Of a stretch of DNA of 64,000 bases, positions 33,123 to 43,404 are shown one piece after another (within the stretch, counting starts at the first letter, position 1; the number at the start of each line of letters is the position of its first letter). Below the pieces are notes generated by a model. The model saw only the letters and a program-made list of their open reading frames with translations. It ran no database searches and was not told the origin of the DNA. Origin of the DNA: Beta vulgaris subsp. vulgaris (Eukaryota > Streptophyta > Magnoliopsida > Caryophyllales > Amaranthaceae); assembly GCF_026745355.1 (NCBI RefSeq), contig NC_079209.1, positions 16,960,109 through 17,024,108 on the forward strand, written 5' to 3'. Both the position numbers and the translations under genes were made by a program.

Positions 33123-34986
33123 CTACTGTACTTAATTCAGTGAGCACAATACTTGTTTGACTTTTACATAATACTTTCATACTTTGTATTTCTCTCACTT
33201 ATGGGCTGGTCCTATCCCTTTTATTGATTTATGGTGGGCCAAAATATAATACTGGTAATAATTTTTTTCTCAAATCTTTGGGGGCCAAGACCAGTCCGAC
33301 CCTTCAAATAATCTGCCACTATCTTTGATTATAGCTTTGTAAGAAATTCGACTATACATGAAGTCGAATGTTGACCAAACAACACTTATAAGTATCTACT
33401 AACGGAAGATTAAACGTTAGAAAAAATCAATGGGAATAATCCCACCTTTTGTCGATCTGCTCAAAATTGTTCCACCTTTTATAATTCTAGCAATAATCCC
33501 AACTATGAGTCATGTATTCCTAAAATGGATCATTTTGACCAATGACCTGATTGATCGGTTAAATTTTTTTTTGTTGTTGCTTTTATTTCCTTTCAAAAAG
33601 CAATTTTTTTTTCGAAAAAGACCCTAATCCTAACTCCACCAGCCCCCATCTCCAAAACCACCCCCATTCCTGCTGCAACTCCCCACCCCCAAAAATATAG
33701 TGATCTTAATTCTGCCCCCGCCACCAGTCCTCGGCCCCACCACAAAACCAGAACAACAGTGGTGACTGGTTGACGTAGAGCTTTCTACACTTTCATTCCC
33801 AACATCACCGAGAACGCCACCAACAACGCTAACAACAATACTCTTAGTCGAAAATTGGACTCTCCTCTAAATTCAACTTCTTCTTTGCTTTCACGCCTCG
33901 GTTCCAAACTCCAACTCCTGCACCCAAATCAATAGCACCAATTCTTCGCTGTAAAAGAGCCATGGATGAAACTTCTCCAAACCTCAAATGCAATACTCTT
34001 CCATCCCTCTTCTTTAAAATTCGTTTCGTTTCTCCAGGCTCAACCACCTGCCAAATGCTCTCACTCTTTTAATTTCCCTTGAGTTAAGAGACTTCATCAT
34101 CGTTTAATCAATCAATCAATCCATCAACCTTGTCAAAATCCCTAATTTGATTTATATTTGATCTCTTGTAATTAAATGCTAAATACCTAGAAAAAGAGAA
34201 AGGGGAGAAAAAGGAGGGAGCAAGATAGGATAAAAGATTGTAGAATTAGAAGTTGTGAACCCACATTATAAAGAAGGAAAAGATAAATTAAAAAGGTTTT
34301 TCTACGTTATACCCTTGTTTTCTTTGATTTCTACGTTGTACACAGATATTTTTGAAATTACACATGATACCCTTGAACTTAAAATATTATATTCACTTTG
34401 TCATTACTAGTAACTCGAAAACAAATATTTTGTCTATGATTTTTAATCTAATGAATTAATCTTGCTTAGGGTCCTTTATTAGTAAAACTATGTACAAGTT
34501 AGGGTATAGTAGCTCCTGAAAATCACAAAAAGTTAACAAAATTTATGATACATAGTCGATAATTAGGCATTATTCATTAAAAAAATATAAGTTTAAGGGT
34601 AGAGCGTAGAACTTCTATAAATTAGGGGTACATAAACATAGAGGTATAATGAAAAAAAATCCCAAACTCATAATAAGAATTAAAAAGAAGAATGCATGGA
34701 CATGCTTAATAGAAAGTGAGATTGGCATAGATTATTCATCCATATCTTATAATGCGATTGATGGTGTTTGCATAAAATGGGATTAGCGTTAGAATTTGGA
34801 AAGGAGAGGGGTTGGTGGCTTTAGGGGTGGGGTTGGTGGAAGGGGAGCACGAGGGGGTGACTGCTGGTGGCAGGGGTGTGAGAGGAAGGGGTCGGGGTGG
34901 TGGTTTAGGATAATGGAGGATGGGGATATAATGGTAAGGGTGAGGGATAGAGAAAGGTGGTGGTGGTTTAGTATTTTTTTTTCTTT
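33123..34986. other. Non-coding region with C-rich and G-rich tracts
   Basis: 33640-33830 is CCACC-rich. 34790-34960 is GGTGG-rich, as if one were a loose inverted counterpart of the other. GGAATAATCCCACCTTTT at 33432 has a faint inverted counterpart near 36655-36690, so an older, larger inverted-repeat element may span 33.4-36.7 kb. Short open frames here look like by-products of the biased composition. Confidence 0.35.
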
Positions 34987-35057
34987 GGAAAAATTGACGC
35001 TATGGGGATCAACTATTACTGATTCTCTTTGATAGGTGCCAACTTTTAATATTCCTT

Positions 35058-35270
35058 AGAATTGATGGTTGCTTCTGGAAGACAATTCTGAGTGATCAAT
35101 TACTGATAGTTGGTGTGTAGGGATGCCAATGATAAGATATATCTAGTTGTCTGGGCCATAGTTGAAGGTGAAAACAACTTTTCATGGGGTTGGTTTCTTA
35201 GCGAGGTACAAACAGCATTGAACCTAGGACAGGGTGAAGGACTGACCATTGTTTCAAATAAGCACTTAGT
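35058..35270 (+). pseudogene. MULE transposase fragment
   Basis: Translation gives IDGCFWKTILSDQLLIVGV and, after a one-base shift, RDANDKIYLVVWAIVEGENN, then SWGWFLSEVQ...GEGLTIVSNKHL. This is the MULE transposase core pattern (DGC, LL.AvGrDaN.qiyPiAwAvVEGEn, W.WFl, lt.iSD.qkGL). The Asp of the iSD motif is Asn here, a frameshift is present, and the rest of the protein is gone. It is dead. Confidence 0.8.
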
Positions 35271-35345
35271 AAGTTGATTAAATTATCTTCATTTCTGTTT
35301 TATACATTACTTACTTACTATTACATATTTAATGGACCCACTTCG

Positions 35346-36332
35346 TCTGCGTTCTTTCCACCTAAATAAGACTGAACTGCACTTAGCTTATATGAGTTGA
35401 AGTGAACTTATTGGACCTGATTGAGCCTGATTGAACCTGATTGAAACTTATTGACCTGATTGTAACTTATTAGACCTAATTGAACCTAATTAAAACTTAT
35501 TAGAGCTTGTTAGACCTGATTGGAACTTATTTGACCTTATTTGACAAAAAATTGACGAGTAATAACATAAATACTATCCACTCAGAATTTATTATGACGT
35601 AATAGTTATTAGAATACCTTCGAAAAATTAGTAATTGTTAATTATCTCTTATAATTAACATTGTAACAAAAAATATACTATCTATATGCTTGCCTATACC
35701 CAACTTTCACACTACTATATCTATTAATCTTGCTTTGATTTCATAAAGCACTAGTAGAAAATTAATTAATAACATTTATATCTTTCCTTGTTATTACTAA
35801 CGACTACATGTGATCTCTAATTATTTAAAGATGAATTGCAAAATATTATAATTACGATGATTATTGTTGTTAACCTTATTTGACGATAATTATAATATTC
35901 TTTAATAATAACATAATCAACTAAACGTAATATGAATAATAAAATAATAAATAATAATACAAATATAATACTATATGATCATAATGATACTTTAGTTAAA
36001 TATTTTAACAACAACATAATCAACTAATAGTAAAATAATAATAAACTAATAGACACTATTACAAATAGAATACTATATAGTAATCATAGTGGTACTTTGA
36101 ATAAATTTTTTATTTAAATATATTGATCATTGCTTATTTGAACCTTATTGGAACTGATTAGACTTGATTGGGCCTGATTGGAACTTATTGCACCTGATTG
36201 TAACTTATCCAACCTTATTGGAACTTATTGGACCTTATTGGAACTTAGTGACCTGACTTGATTGATAGTTAGCGAAACTGAACTGATTGGACCTAAAACT
36301 AACTTAATTTATTAAGGTGAAGAGAATGCATC
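35346..36332. repeat. Nested insert with TGAACTTATTGGACC repeats at both sides
   Basis: The ends are TGCGTTCTTTCCACCTAAAT and, inward from the right, TGCATTCTCTTCACCTTAAT. Direct clusters of CCTGATTGAACTTATTGGA lie at 35390-35545 and 36125-36290, enclosing ~580 bp of very AT-rich sequence. No convincing target duplication was found. Probably a MITE of the kind seen at 15799-16204. Confidence 0.5.
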
Positions 36333-36980
36333 CTTTTATACATGACTGCTTTAGCTAGCCATTGGTAAACTGGGTCCAGACAAAAATTAAATTACGTCAT
36401 ACCCCCTCCCCCACAGGAATAGTAAAAGTTGGTACCTATTAAAGAGAATTGTCGATAGTTGATCCCCATAGCATCAATTTTTCCTTTTCTTTTTTGAAAT
36501 CAAAATCAAATAATTAAATTTAGGTGTTTACTTAAGAATTTAGTTATAAAATATATTAAATTATTTTCTTAATATATTAGGGAATTTACCTGTGTTTTTT
36601 GCAGGTTACCAACAAGTTGGAAATACTTTTTGAGTAAACATATTCCAAAATTGGAATTATTATTGCCAGAATTTCCAAAAGTGGGATTACTTTAAGCAGA
36701 TTAATAAAAGATGTGATCATTCCACTCAATTCTTCCTAAAGGTTAAGGATCACACATGTCCCTGAAAAATAATTTCAGAAAGTATATTCTATTAATGATC
36801 ATAAGACTGAAAAATAATATAAGAACACACAAAATATTGTATTTCATGAGTAACGAGCCAAGATTATAAAAGAGTTACCTTTATATTAGATCCAAACTGA
36901 TTCAAACTCTCCCCATTTCATGATTAAGTATCCCAAAATGTAGGTAAAACACTTTAAAATAAATTACCATTAATGCTTTA

Positions 36981-37537
36981 TCTCTATTATATAAGGGAAG
37001 GGGGAGCAATGGTGTCTTCTTTTGAAATGCCTATTTTGCCCCCCTTCTCTTTCTAAATTACAAAAGGAATGTCAAAATCAAAATACCGAAAATAAATTTA
37101 CAACACTCACTCACAAATCACTTAAAAGAAGAAACTTTATAAATCACCCATACAAGTGAGAAAATCATATTATAAAAATCACGAAATAATCAGGAAATTT
37201 TATTAAAACTTTAAATTAATATACAAACTAAAACTAATAACCTATAACATCAATACATATAAAAACATTTACAAAAATTTACTTACAAATCACTATTCTC
37301 AAGAACCATTCACAATTAATGGTGGGTGATGATAAAAATTAGAGGTGTATTTGTAGTGAAATCAAAATTTAGAAATTAGACAAGGAAAAAAATTATTTAC
37401 TTTTTTATAGTGTTTCCTATATATAATGAAACTTTCACATATATTTGGAAGTATTTTTTTCTATTATATAATAGCGATTAATTATCAAGGTAAAAAGTTT
37501 TATATAAAATATCATTCAAGAATTAAAGTACAACATA
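36981..37537 (+). mobile_element. Helitron 5' end, first of two
   Basis: A|TCTCTATTATATAAGGGAAG at 36981 is a TC-type Helitron start, nearly identical to the one at 37538. No hairpin or CTRR end occurs before 37538, so this copy either lost its 3' end or shares the one at 38121. No coding. Confidence 0.6.
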
Positions 37538-38121
37538 TCTCTATTATATAAGGGAAGGGGGGAGCTATGGTGTCCCCGAATGAAGAGACTATCTTACCCC
37601 CTTCCCATTTTAAATTCCAAATTCACTTACAAATCAAAGGGGCTTCAAACAAAAATATCAAAAATACAATTATAATAATCACTCACAAGTCAACTAAAAT
37701 CATAAAATTGCATAATTTTCGTTATGCAAATCACTAAAATGAGAAAACTTTACAAAAATTTAAAAATTCACTTGCAAACTACAACTTATGAAAAAATTGA
37801 CTTGAAATCAAAGTGTCTACTTTCTTTACAATTTATGAATTACTGTACATAATTCAAAAATCAACTAAAAATTATAATATTAGAAATCATAAATAAATTC
37901 AAAAAAATTTCTATTTTATTCATAGAATTTAACTTTGAAAAGTAAAAAAAAAAACCAATGGTGAGAGACTTAAGTGACAGAAACTAAACCAATCAAATTT
38001 TGCAAGTAAAAACAATTATACTTCGTATGTCTAATGTTCAAATTTTGACTCTTATACCGAAGAAAATTGAGTTTCTGTTCGAAAAAAATTCAAGCACGCA
38101 TCGCGTGCAAAAAAATTCTAG
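37538..38121 (+). mobile_element. Non-autonomous Helitron, 584 bp
   Basis: Starts A|TCTCTATTATATAAGGG. Ends with hairpin GCACGC-ATC-GCGTGC (38094-38108), then nine bases and CTAG|T (38118-38121). There are no inverted ends and no target duplication, as expected. AT-rich with no coding. The hairpin is intact. Confidence 0.82.
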
Positions 38122-38257
38122 TTTACTTTATTTAACGAGGATATAGAGTATTCAAAAGGAAATATATAAACACAAAACAGACATATAAGATGATCAAAGT
38201 ATTATATAAGTATATGTTTTGCCATGGACCAAATGTATACAGAGTGAGAATCTATAA

Positions 38258-38521
38258 TCTATACAAATATATTAAAAGGCGTGCGAAAACAAGAAACTGT
38301 GCCACGTGGCGCTCTCCCTAGAGAGTTTTAGTTCATGTTATCCATGTACAATAAAAAATTAGGAAATTGCATAGTATAGGGTTTGATCTCGAAACCTCAA
38401 GTACATATACTAAAGTTCTAACCACTAGACTAAGTTGTATTTAGTGTTACTATCATAAAGTATTCATATTAATAAATGAAATTGTTTATTACCCGGGGCA
38501 TAGCCCGGGCCTAATAACTAG
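38258..38521 (+). mobile_element. Short non-autonomous Helitron, 264 bp
   Basis: Starts A|TCTATACAAATATATTAAAA. Ends with a palindromic CCCGGGGCATAGCCCGGG hairpin (38492-38509) and then CTAG|T. On its minus strand it contains A-box-like TAGTCTAGTGGTTAGAAC and a B-box-like GGTTTCGAGATC, a tRNA-like pair. Confidence 0.75.
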
Positions 38522-38632
38522 TAATATATTAAAAGGTGTTTTTCAACAAGGAATTGTGTCATGTGCATTTTTTAGAGTATTGACTTCATGTACTCCACAA
38601 GTCCAAGAATGTTTATAGTACACCTGGGTGTA

Positions 38633-39839
38633 CAGTGACGGATGTTAATGGGGGCAGGCCTGGGCCTGGCCCCTCCCTAAGTTTTTTTTTAAAAAAGTAA
38701 AGCTTGTTGAGCAGCCCAAAAAGCCCAGCTTAAAAAAAATCACACGGCTAAACTAGTAAACTGCTGGTTAAAAGATAAATCCAGAAAAGAAAACCAAAAA
38801 AAAAATCTGGATTAAAGCAAACTGCAATTCTGCCGCAGCCCGCAAACTCTGAGTCTTGACTCTTGGTAATTTCTGAACCGCTACTGCATATTGATTGATT
38901 ACTGCAGTAACTTGCAACACTTTTTAATTGTTAAGAATTCATTATCACATTCACACGCCATGTATGAATCTATGATGATTGATGAATTGTTATCACACTC
39001 CATTCATCAATCATCATAGATTCATATTATTTCAATTTTAATTTTTTTTTGTTTTTTCAAATTTATTCATGTGTGTGTTTTATTTGCTTTATAAATTATT
39101 GTAGATGCAAGCAATATTATTGAGTTTTGTATTATGTAATTATTAAATTATATTACTTCCTCCGTTTTGTTTTGAATGCAATAATGGAATATTATATATC
39201 TCACAAAAAATTACCCTTTGTTGCATTTAAAACGATAAATAAAAATAAGTATATATAACTAGTTGATTTACTAATATCAATTTAATTACTCATACAAAAA
39301 ATTGACAAATGTAGGTGATTAGTATATTATTCAGATAAAAGCATCAATCTTTGTGCCAACGCATGCTTATTACTTACTCCCTCCGTTTCATTTTAATCTA
39401 CACACTTACACTTTTCACGCATGCCAATGCAAAACTTTGACGATATATATCTCTAGTTTTGTATTTGTAAAAATTATAAAAAGTGCATATTAATAAAATA
39501 CATACTAAGACGAATCTAACAAGATCCCACATGACTATGTTTTTATTCACGTATAAATCACAAAAGAGGGTCAAAGTGTGCAATTTGTGAATAGTGAAAA
39601 ATATCAAAGTGTAACAATTAAAATGAAACAGAGGGAGTATTAGGTATGTATTTTCTTAAACTCAATTTATCGCTTACTTTTTATTATACTGTTTATATTT
39701 ATTGAGTTTAATCCATATTTTTACATTGGATTTAGAAGTATATTCATATGTTTTTATAGTTCTATACTTTCACATCTGTTAATATGTTATTGTGGAAAAA
39801 TCTGGCCCCCTATACCAAATCTTTCAAGATCCGCCACTG
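38633..39839. mobile_element. hAT element, non-autonomous, 1.2 kb
   Basis: Ends CAGTGACGGATG and, inward from the right, CAGTGGCGGATCTTG. A perfect 8-bp duplication TGGGTGTA lies at 38625-38632 and 39840-39847. No transposase. A Stowaway MITE and a second CCTCCGTTTTGTTTTGAATG half-end (39158) lie inside. A truncated relative is at 11571-11620. Confidence 0.9.
39377..39637. mobile_element. Stowaway MITE nested in the hAT element
   Basis: Perfectly typical ends CTCCCTCCGTTTCATTTTAA and, inward from the right, CTCCCTCTGTTTCATTTTAA. TA is duplicated on both sides (39375-39376, 39638-39639). 261 bp, with no coding. Confidence 0.92.
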
Positions 39840-39879
39840 TGGGTGTACCATGCTCATGGTACACGCAAGACTATTTTCT

Positions 39880-40030
39880 CCAAATGAGCAAACTGAGCGA
39901 ATGAGCAAATGAGCAAAATGAACAAATGAGCAAACATTTCTACTCATTAAGAAAATGAGCAACCACTTTTATTACAAAATGAGTAAAATGAGAAAATGAG
40001 TAAATGAGCAAAATGCCCATATGAATAAAT
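39880..40030. repeat. Short tandem repeat (AAATGAGC)n, degenerate
   Basis: About fifteen copies of AAATGAGCA or AAAATGAGT. It is bracketed by CTGGGTGTACC on both sides (38623, across the hAT, and 40080), and ACTCCACAARTCC occurs outside each (38592 and 40097). This may be an older inserted unit with a ~13-bp duplication. Confidence 0.6.
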
Positions 40031-40235
40031 TTGGTGTCGAATGGGCACCTAAAGTTTTAAAATATTACAAAAATACCCCTGGGTGTACCAGAGTGAACTC
40101 CACAAATCCACATACAATTAAAAAAGACTAGATTATGCATGGCATAAAATTTGATTCCAGAAGCTCAAGATTGTGTACTAATGTCTTAACCACTAAACTA
40201 AGTAATACTTGGTGTTATAATTTCAATGTAAAATA

Positions 40236-40238
<3 letters not shown>

Positions 40239-40306
<68 letters not shown>
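40239..40306. repeat. (AT)n microsatellite
   Basis: About 34 uninterrupted AT units. Confidence 0.95.
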
Positions 40307-40308
<2 letters not shown>

Positions 40309-40579
40309 AAGGGTTTGGTTGGGCCTAAAAACTAATTTATTTATAAAACGAATCAAAACAAAAAGCGAATACTTAGAGGATTTGAGAGAGTATTCGTTAG
40401 AATTAAAGTCTATAGTACATGAATGAAGTCTCATCATTATAAACATTAGAGCATTATAAAAACAAATTTTGACAACAAACTTTTGCACATTTCATAAATA
40501 GCAACCTTGATTATTTTTCTATTACCTATTATAAGGTGAGATTTTTTATTCTAATTTTCCAACAAATGAATTAAGGCAA

Positions 40580-41060
40580 CATATTGATTTGTTGCTATTG
40601 GAAGCCAATGGTAGAATTTTAATATTCGTTGCTAGATATGGCATCATATTTGCGATTAGTTGTCATTTATACGACAATAAATATTTGATTTGTGGACATT
40701 AGAAAACAAGTAATTTTACTATATATGGCTAGATGGCTCATATTTTTGATTTGTTGCCTTTTATCAAAAGGATACCACAACCAATAATTGATTTGTTAAG
40801 ATTAGATTCATCTAATTTTACTATTTATTGCTAGATGTCATCATATTTTCGATTTGTTTCCATTTAGTAACAAACTATGTCAGTCAATGTTTGATTTGTT
40901 GACATTAAATACAATTAATTTTACTATTTGTTGCCTGATGACATTATATTTTCAATTTGTTGCCATTTTAAACAAATAATGAAAAGAGATTAATGTTTTG
41001 TTGCCGTTGAGAACAAGATAATTTATTGTTTGTTGCTAAACTAACATCATATTTTTTTTT
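40580..41060. repeat. ~100 bp degenerate tandem repeat
   Basis: GCTAGATG/GCCTGATG-like anchors recur at 40631, 40728, 40830, 40933 and 41035. Each is followed by TCATATTTTCGATTTGTTGCC-like sequence and an ACAA stretch. Five units, period ~100 bp, strongly diverged. TTTGTTGCC could be a CACTA-type subterminal motif, but no CACTA end was found nearby. Confidence 0.65.
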
Positions 41061-43319
41061 TTCTTGAACTCTGTCCTATATCGGAGAAAGTTCAGCCACA
41101 TGACCACTTTATAATTTAGAGGAGTTCTTAATTCTATTATCAATTGCTTTTAGTATAGAACATCCTCTAGGCTTGTAAGTGATCTGATTATCTTTCTCTT
41201 TTTTTTTTTAACAAACATAATTAATAACCAGCATGGCAACCATGTTTTTTAGGAGTACTATACAACTAATATACACAAGACTTTTAAAAACTGTTTATCA
41301 TATCGTATTCGGTGTCTAACTAATATTTAAGAGATTGAGGTGGTGGAGTAGTGACATCACTTCCAAACTCGTATCCCTGAGGTCTAAGGATCAAAACTCA
41401 TGGGACTTGTTTGAGAAATTTCCTTTTTCTCTCTGTCAAGTAAGCCCCTTCATTTTCTCTTATAAAGAACAAACATTTAATTCAATAAACCTCAAATTTA
41501 TAATACATGTACCTGCCTTTTCATGCCTTGTTCTCCCTTTGAAAAGTTAGTAGGACTCAAAGTCAATTAATCTCTCTGATTTTTATTAGTTTACCCACTT
41601 TTTTTTAGCCACAGAGTTTTAGAAGAAATATGTATTGGGAATATGGGTCATAGAAGGAAAGAGAAACCATTAATGTATTTCATATTGTATTAAAGTTAAT
41701 ATTGTTGCCTTGTTGGCAAAGAGAAATATAGTGAGAAAAACCTTTTTTAAAGATAATAATATATAATTAGTTGGACCATTCCAAATAAAAAGTGCATAAC
41801 TAATAAATGACCTCCTAAAAAAAGTGAGTACACTAATTAAAATCCTAGGGAGTATTTCCTAGGTGTGATTACTCTATACAAACTTGATAGTACTAGTTTT
41901 AAGCCAATCTTCTTGAAATCATATTCATATAGTGTTTCTTTTTTCTTTTTTTATACTTTTAATAGGGCATTGTAGATGACATGTATAAAAAAAAGTAGAG
42001 ATTATGATATGTCCAAGTGAATATATATAGGGAACATGTGGGCTACTTTTTCTCTATTAAATAATCATATTTATCTTTTGAAATTTAATTACATTATTTT
42101 GCGTAATAAATTGAAGTCAAATTATAGTGACTAAAAAAATAGATTAAGTACATAAAAAAATAATGATATTAGGAGAGTACAAATAAAAATTATATAATTT
42201 ACCAATATCTTTAGGATTTTAATCATATTGAGTTATAGCCAGTATATTAATAATGTGGCTTCCTGTCTAAATTAAATAAATTACATGGCTTTGAAAGCTA
42301 GATTCTAGAAAGGGAAAAATTTTCCTAGTCATAAATTAAAATCTCTCAGCTAAATAAACTCCAACTTCTATTACCATAGCATAAAATTTTAATTATAACA
42401 ATAATTTGTGATGCATTATTCTATGGTATTGAGGTAACCAAATGAAGTAATAAGAGCAACTCCAATAATGTAAAAAAAAAGGACTTAGCAATTTTGCAAA
42501 AATATTTAACTAGTTGCAAAAACTATTGGAGGCTAAGAAGGAATTTTGCTTTGCCAAATTAAATAAAATTGCTCTATAAAGCAAATTGTTTTAGCTAAAA
42601 CATTGGGTCCTACGTACATAACAAATAAATCTTCAATAAATGATAATTTATATATATACAAGCAAAATTTTGCACGTGATTTTTATTTTTTCTTTTTAAA
42701 CATAAATTCTAGCCCCTTTTGGACATAAACAGGGTAAAATATGAACATTATACATTTAGATAAATTTCGTAGGTTAAACCTCTATCGCTTAACTCTTTTT
42801 TATTGATTTTTTTACTTATTCTTTCTTTTTGGTTTTTAAAATTTAAGTTGATGAACGATAAAATAATGTTATGTGAATTTATTCTGGATTTCTTATATTG
42901 TATTGACTTAGTCTTCTGTGATATATAAATCATTTCACTTTGTTAATTGATTGAATTTTTGGTTTTGATGTAATACCTAATTGTGTTTGTGAATTTATTG
43001 ATAAGATATTTAATAGATGTAATATTCATTCTTACTTTTTTTTCAGCATAAATGTACTAAATTTTATAGTCAATAAGTCAATGTATCTTTTTTTGGTGGC
43101 TGAATTATAACTCAATGACCTTCTACATTTAAATTAATTCTTAATGCTAGATTTGAGTTTGACTTTGCCTTATATAATTGAGATAAGAAAGAAAATGACG
43201 ATGGTGGGACCTACCAAATCAGCAAATAGTAGTTTAGCCAAACTACTAAAGAGAAGTTGGTTAAAGATAAAGTTAGCTAAGGAAAATGAGGTAGCACCTT
43301 GGTCAAGTATCATTTCAGC
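41061..43319. other. AT-rich intergenic sequence
   Basis: No gene recognised. A weak tRNA-like segment is at 41331-41430. 42450-43319 begins AAGAGCAACTCCAATAATG and contains TTAGCAATTTTGCAAAAAT and TTTAGCCAAACTACTAAAG, as in common plant MITEs. The matching far end was not identified, perhaps because the LINE inserted here. Confidence 0.4.
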
Positions 43320-43404
43320 TAGCCATCGAAGTTTTTTTTTTTTTTGCTAAGTAATTAGAAGTTATATTAATATCAAAAACAGTAAAACCAACACCAAGAG
43401 AACA

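Larger units (their letters stand above)
34987..36484. mobile_element. MULE-type element, deleted, with ~70-bp inverted ends
   Basis: The inverted arms (34987-35056 and 36415-36484) begin GGAAAAATTGA and continue CTATGGGGATCAACTAT. They are clearly homologous, with about ten differences by eye. TTTTCTTT lies directly outside both arms (34979-34986 and 36485-36492), consistent with an 8-9 bp duplication. A Mutator transposase fragment follows the left arm. The interior is otherwise non-coding and holds a nested repeat-rich insert. Confidence 0.7.
38522..40335 (+). mobile_element. Decayed Helitron of the same family, with inserts
   Basis: TAATATATTAAAAGG at 38522 onwards parallels the 5' region of the 38258 element (minus its first bases). 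40137-40235 parallels its interior (GTCTTAACCACTAAACTAAG). 40308-40335 parallels its 3' end with a degraded hairpin and CTAA|T. It sits directly head-to-tail behind the 264-bp copy. A hAT, a minisatellite and an AT microsatellite expand the middle. Confidence 0.55.

Noticed and set aside
34796..35032. 78-codon Gly/Arg/Trp-rich frame
   Set aside because: It results from a GGTGG-rich tract next to the MULE arm; no recognisable protein.
41331..41430. Another tRNA-like/SINE head (TGGTGGAGTAGTGAC, then AAGGATCAAAACTC)
   Set aside because: Box matches are weak, and no tail or duplication was found.
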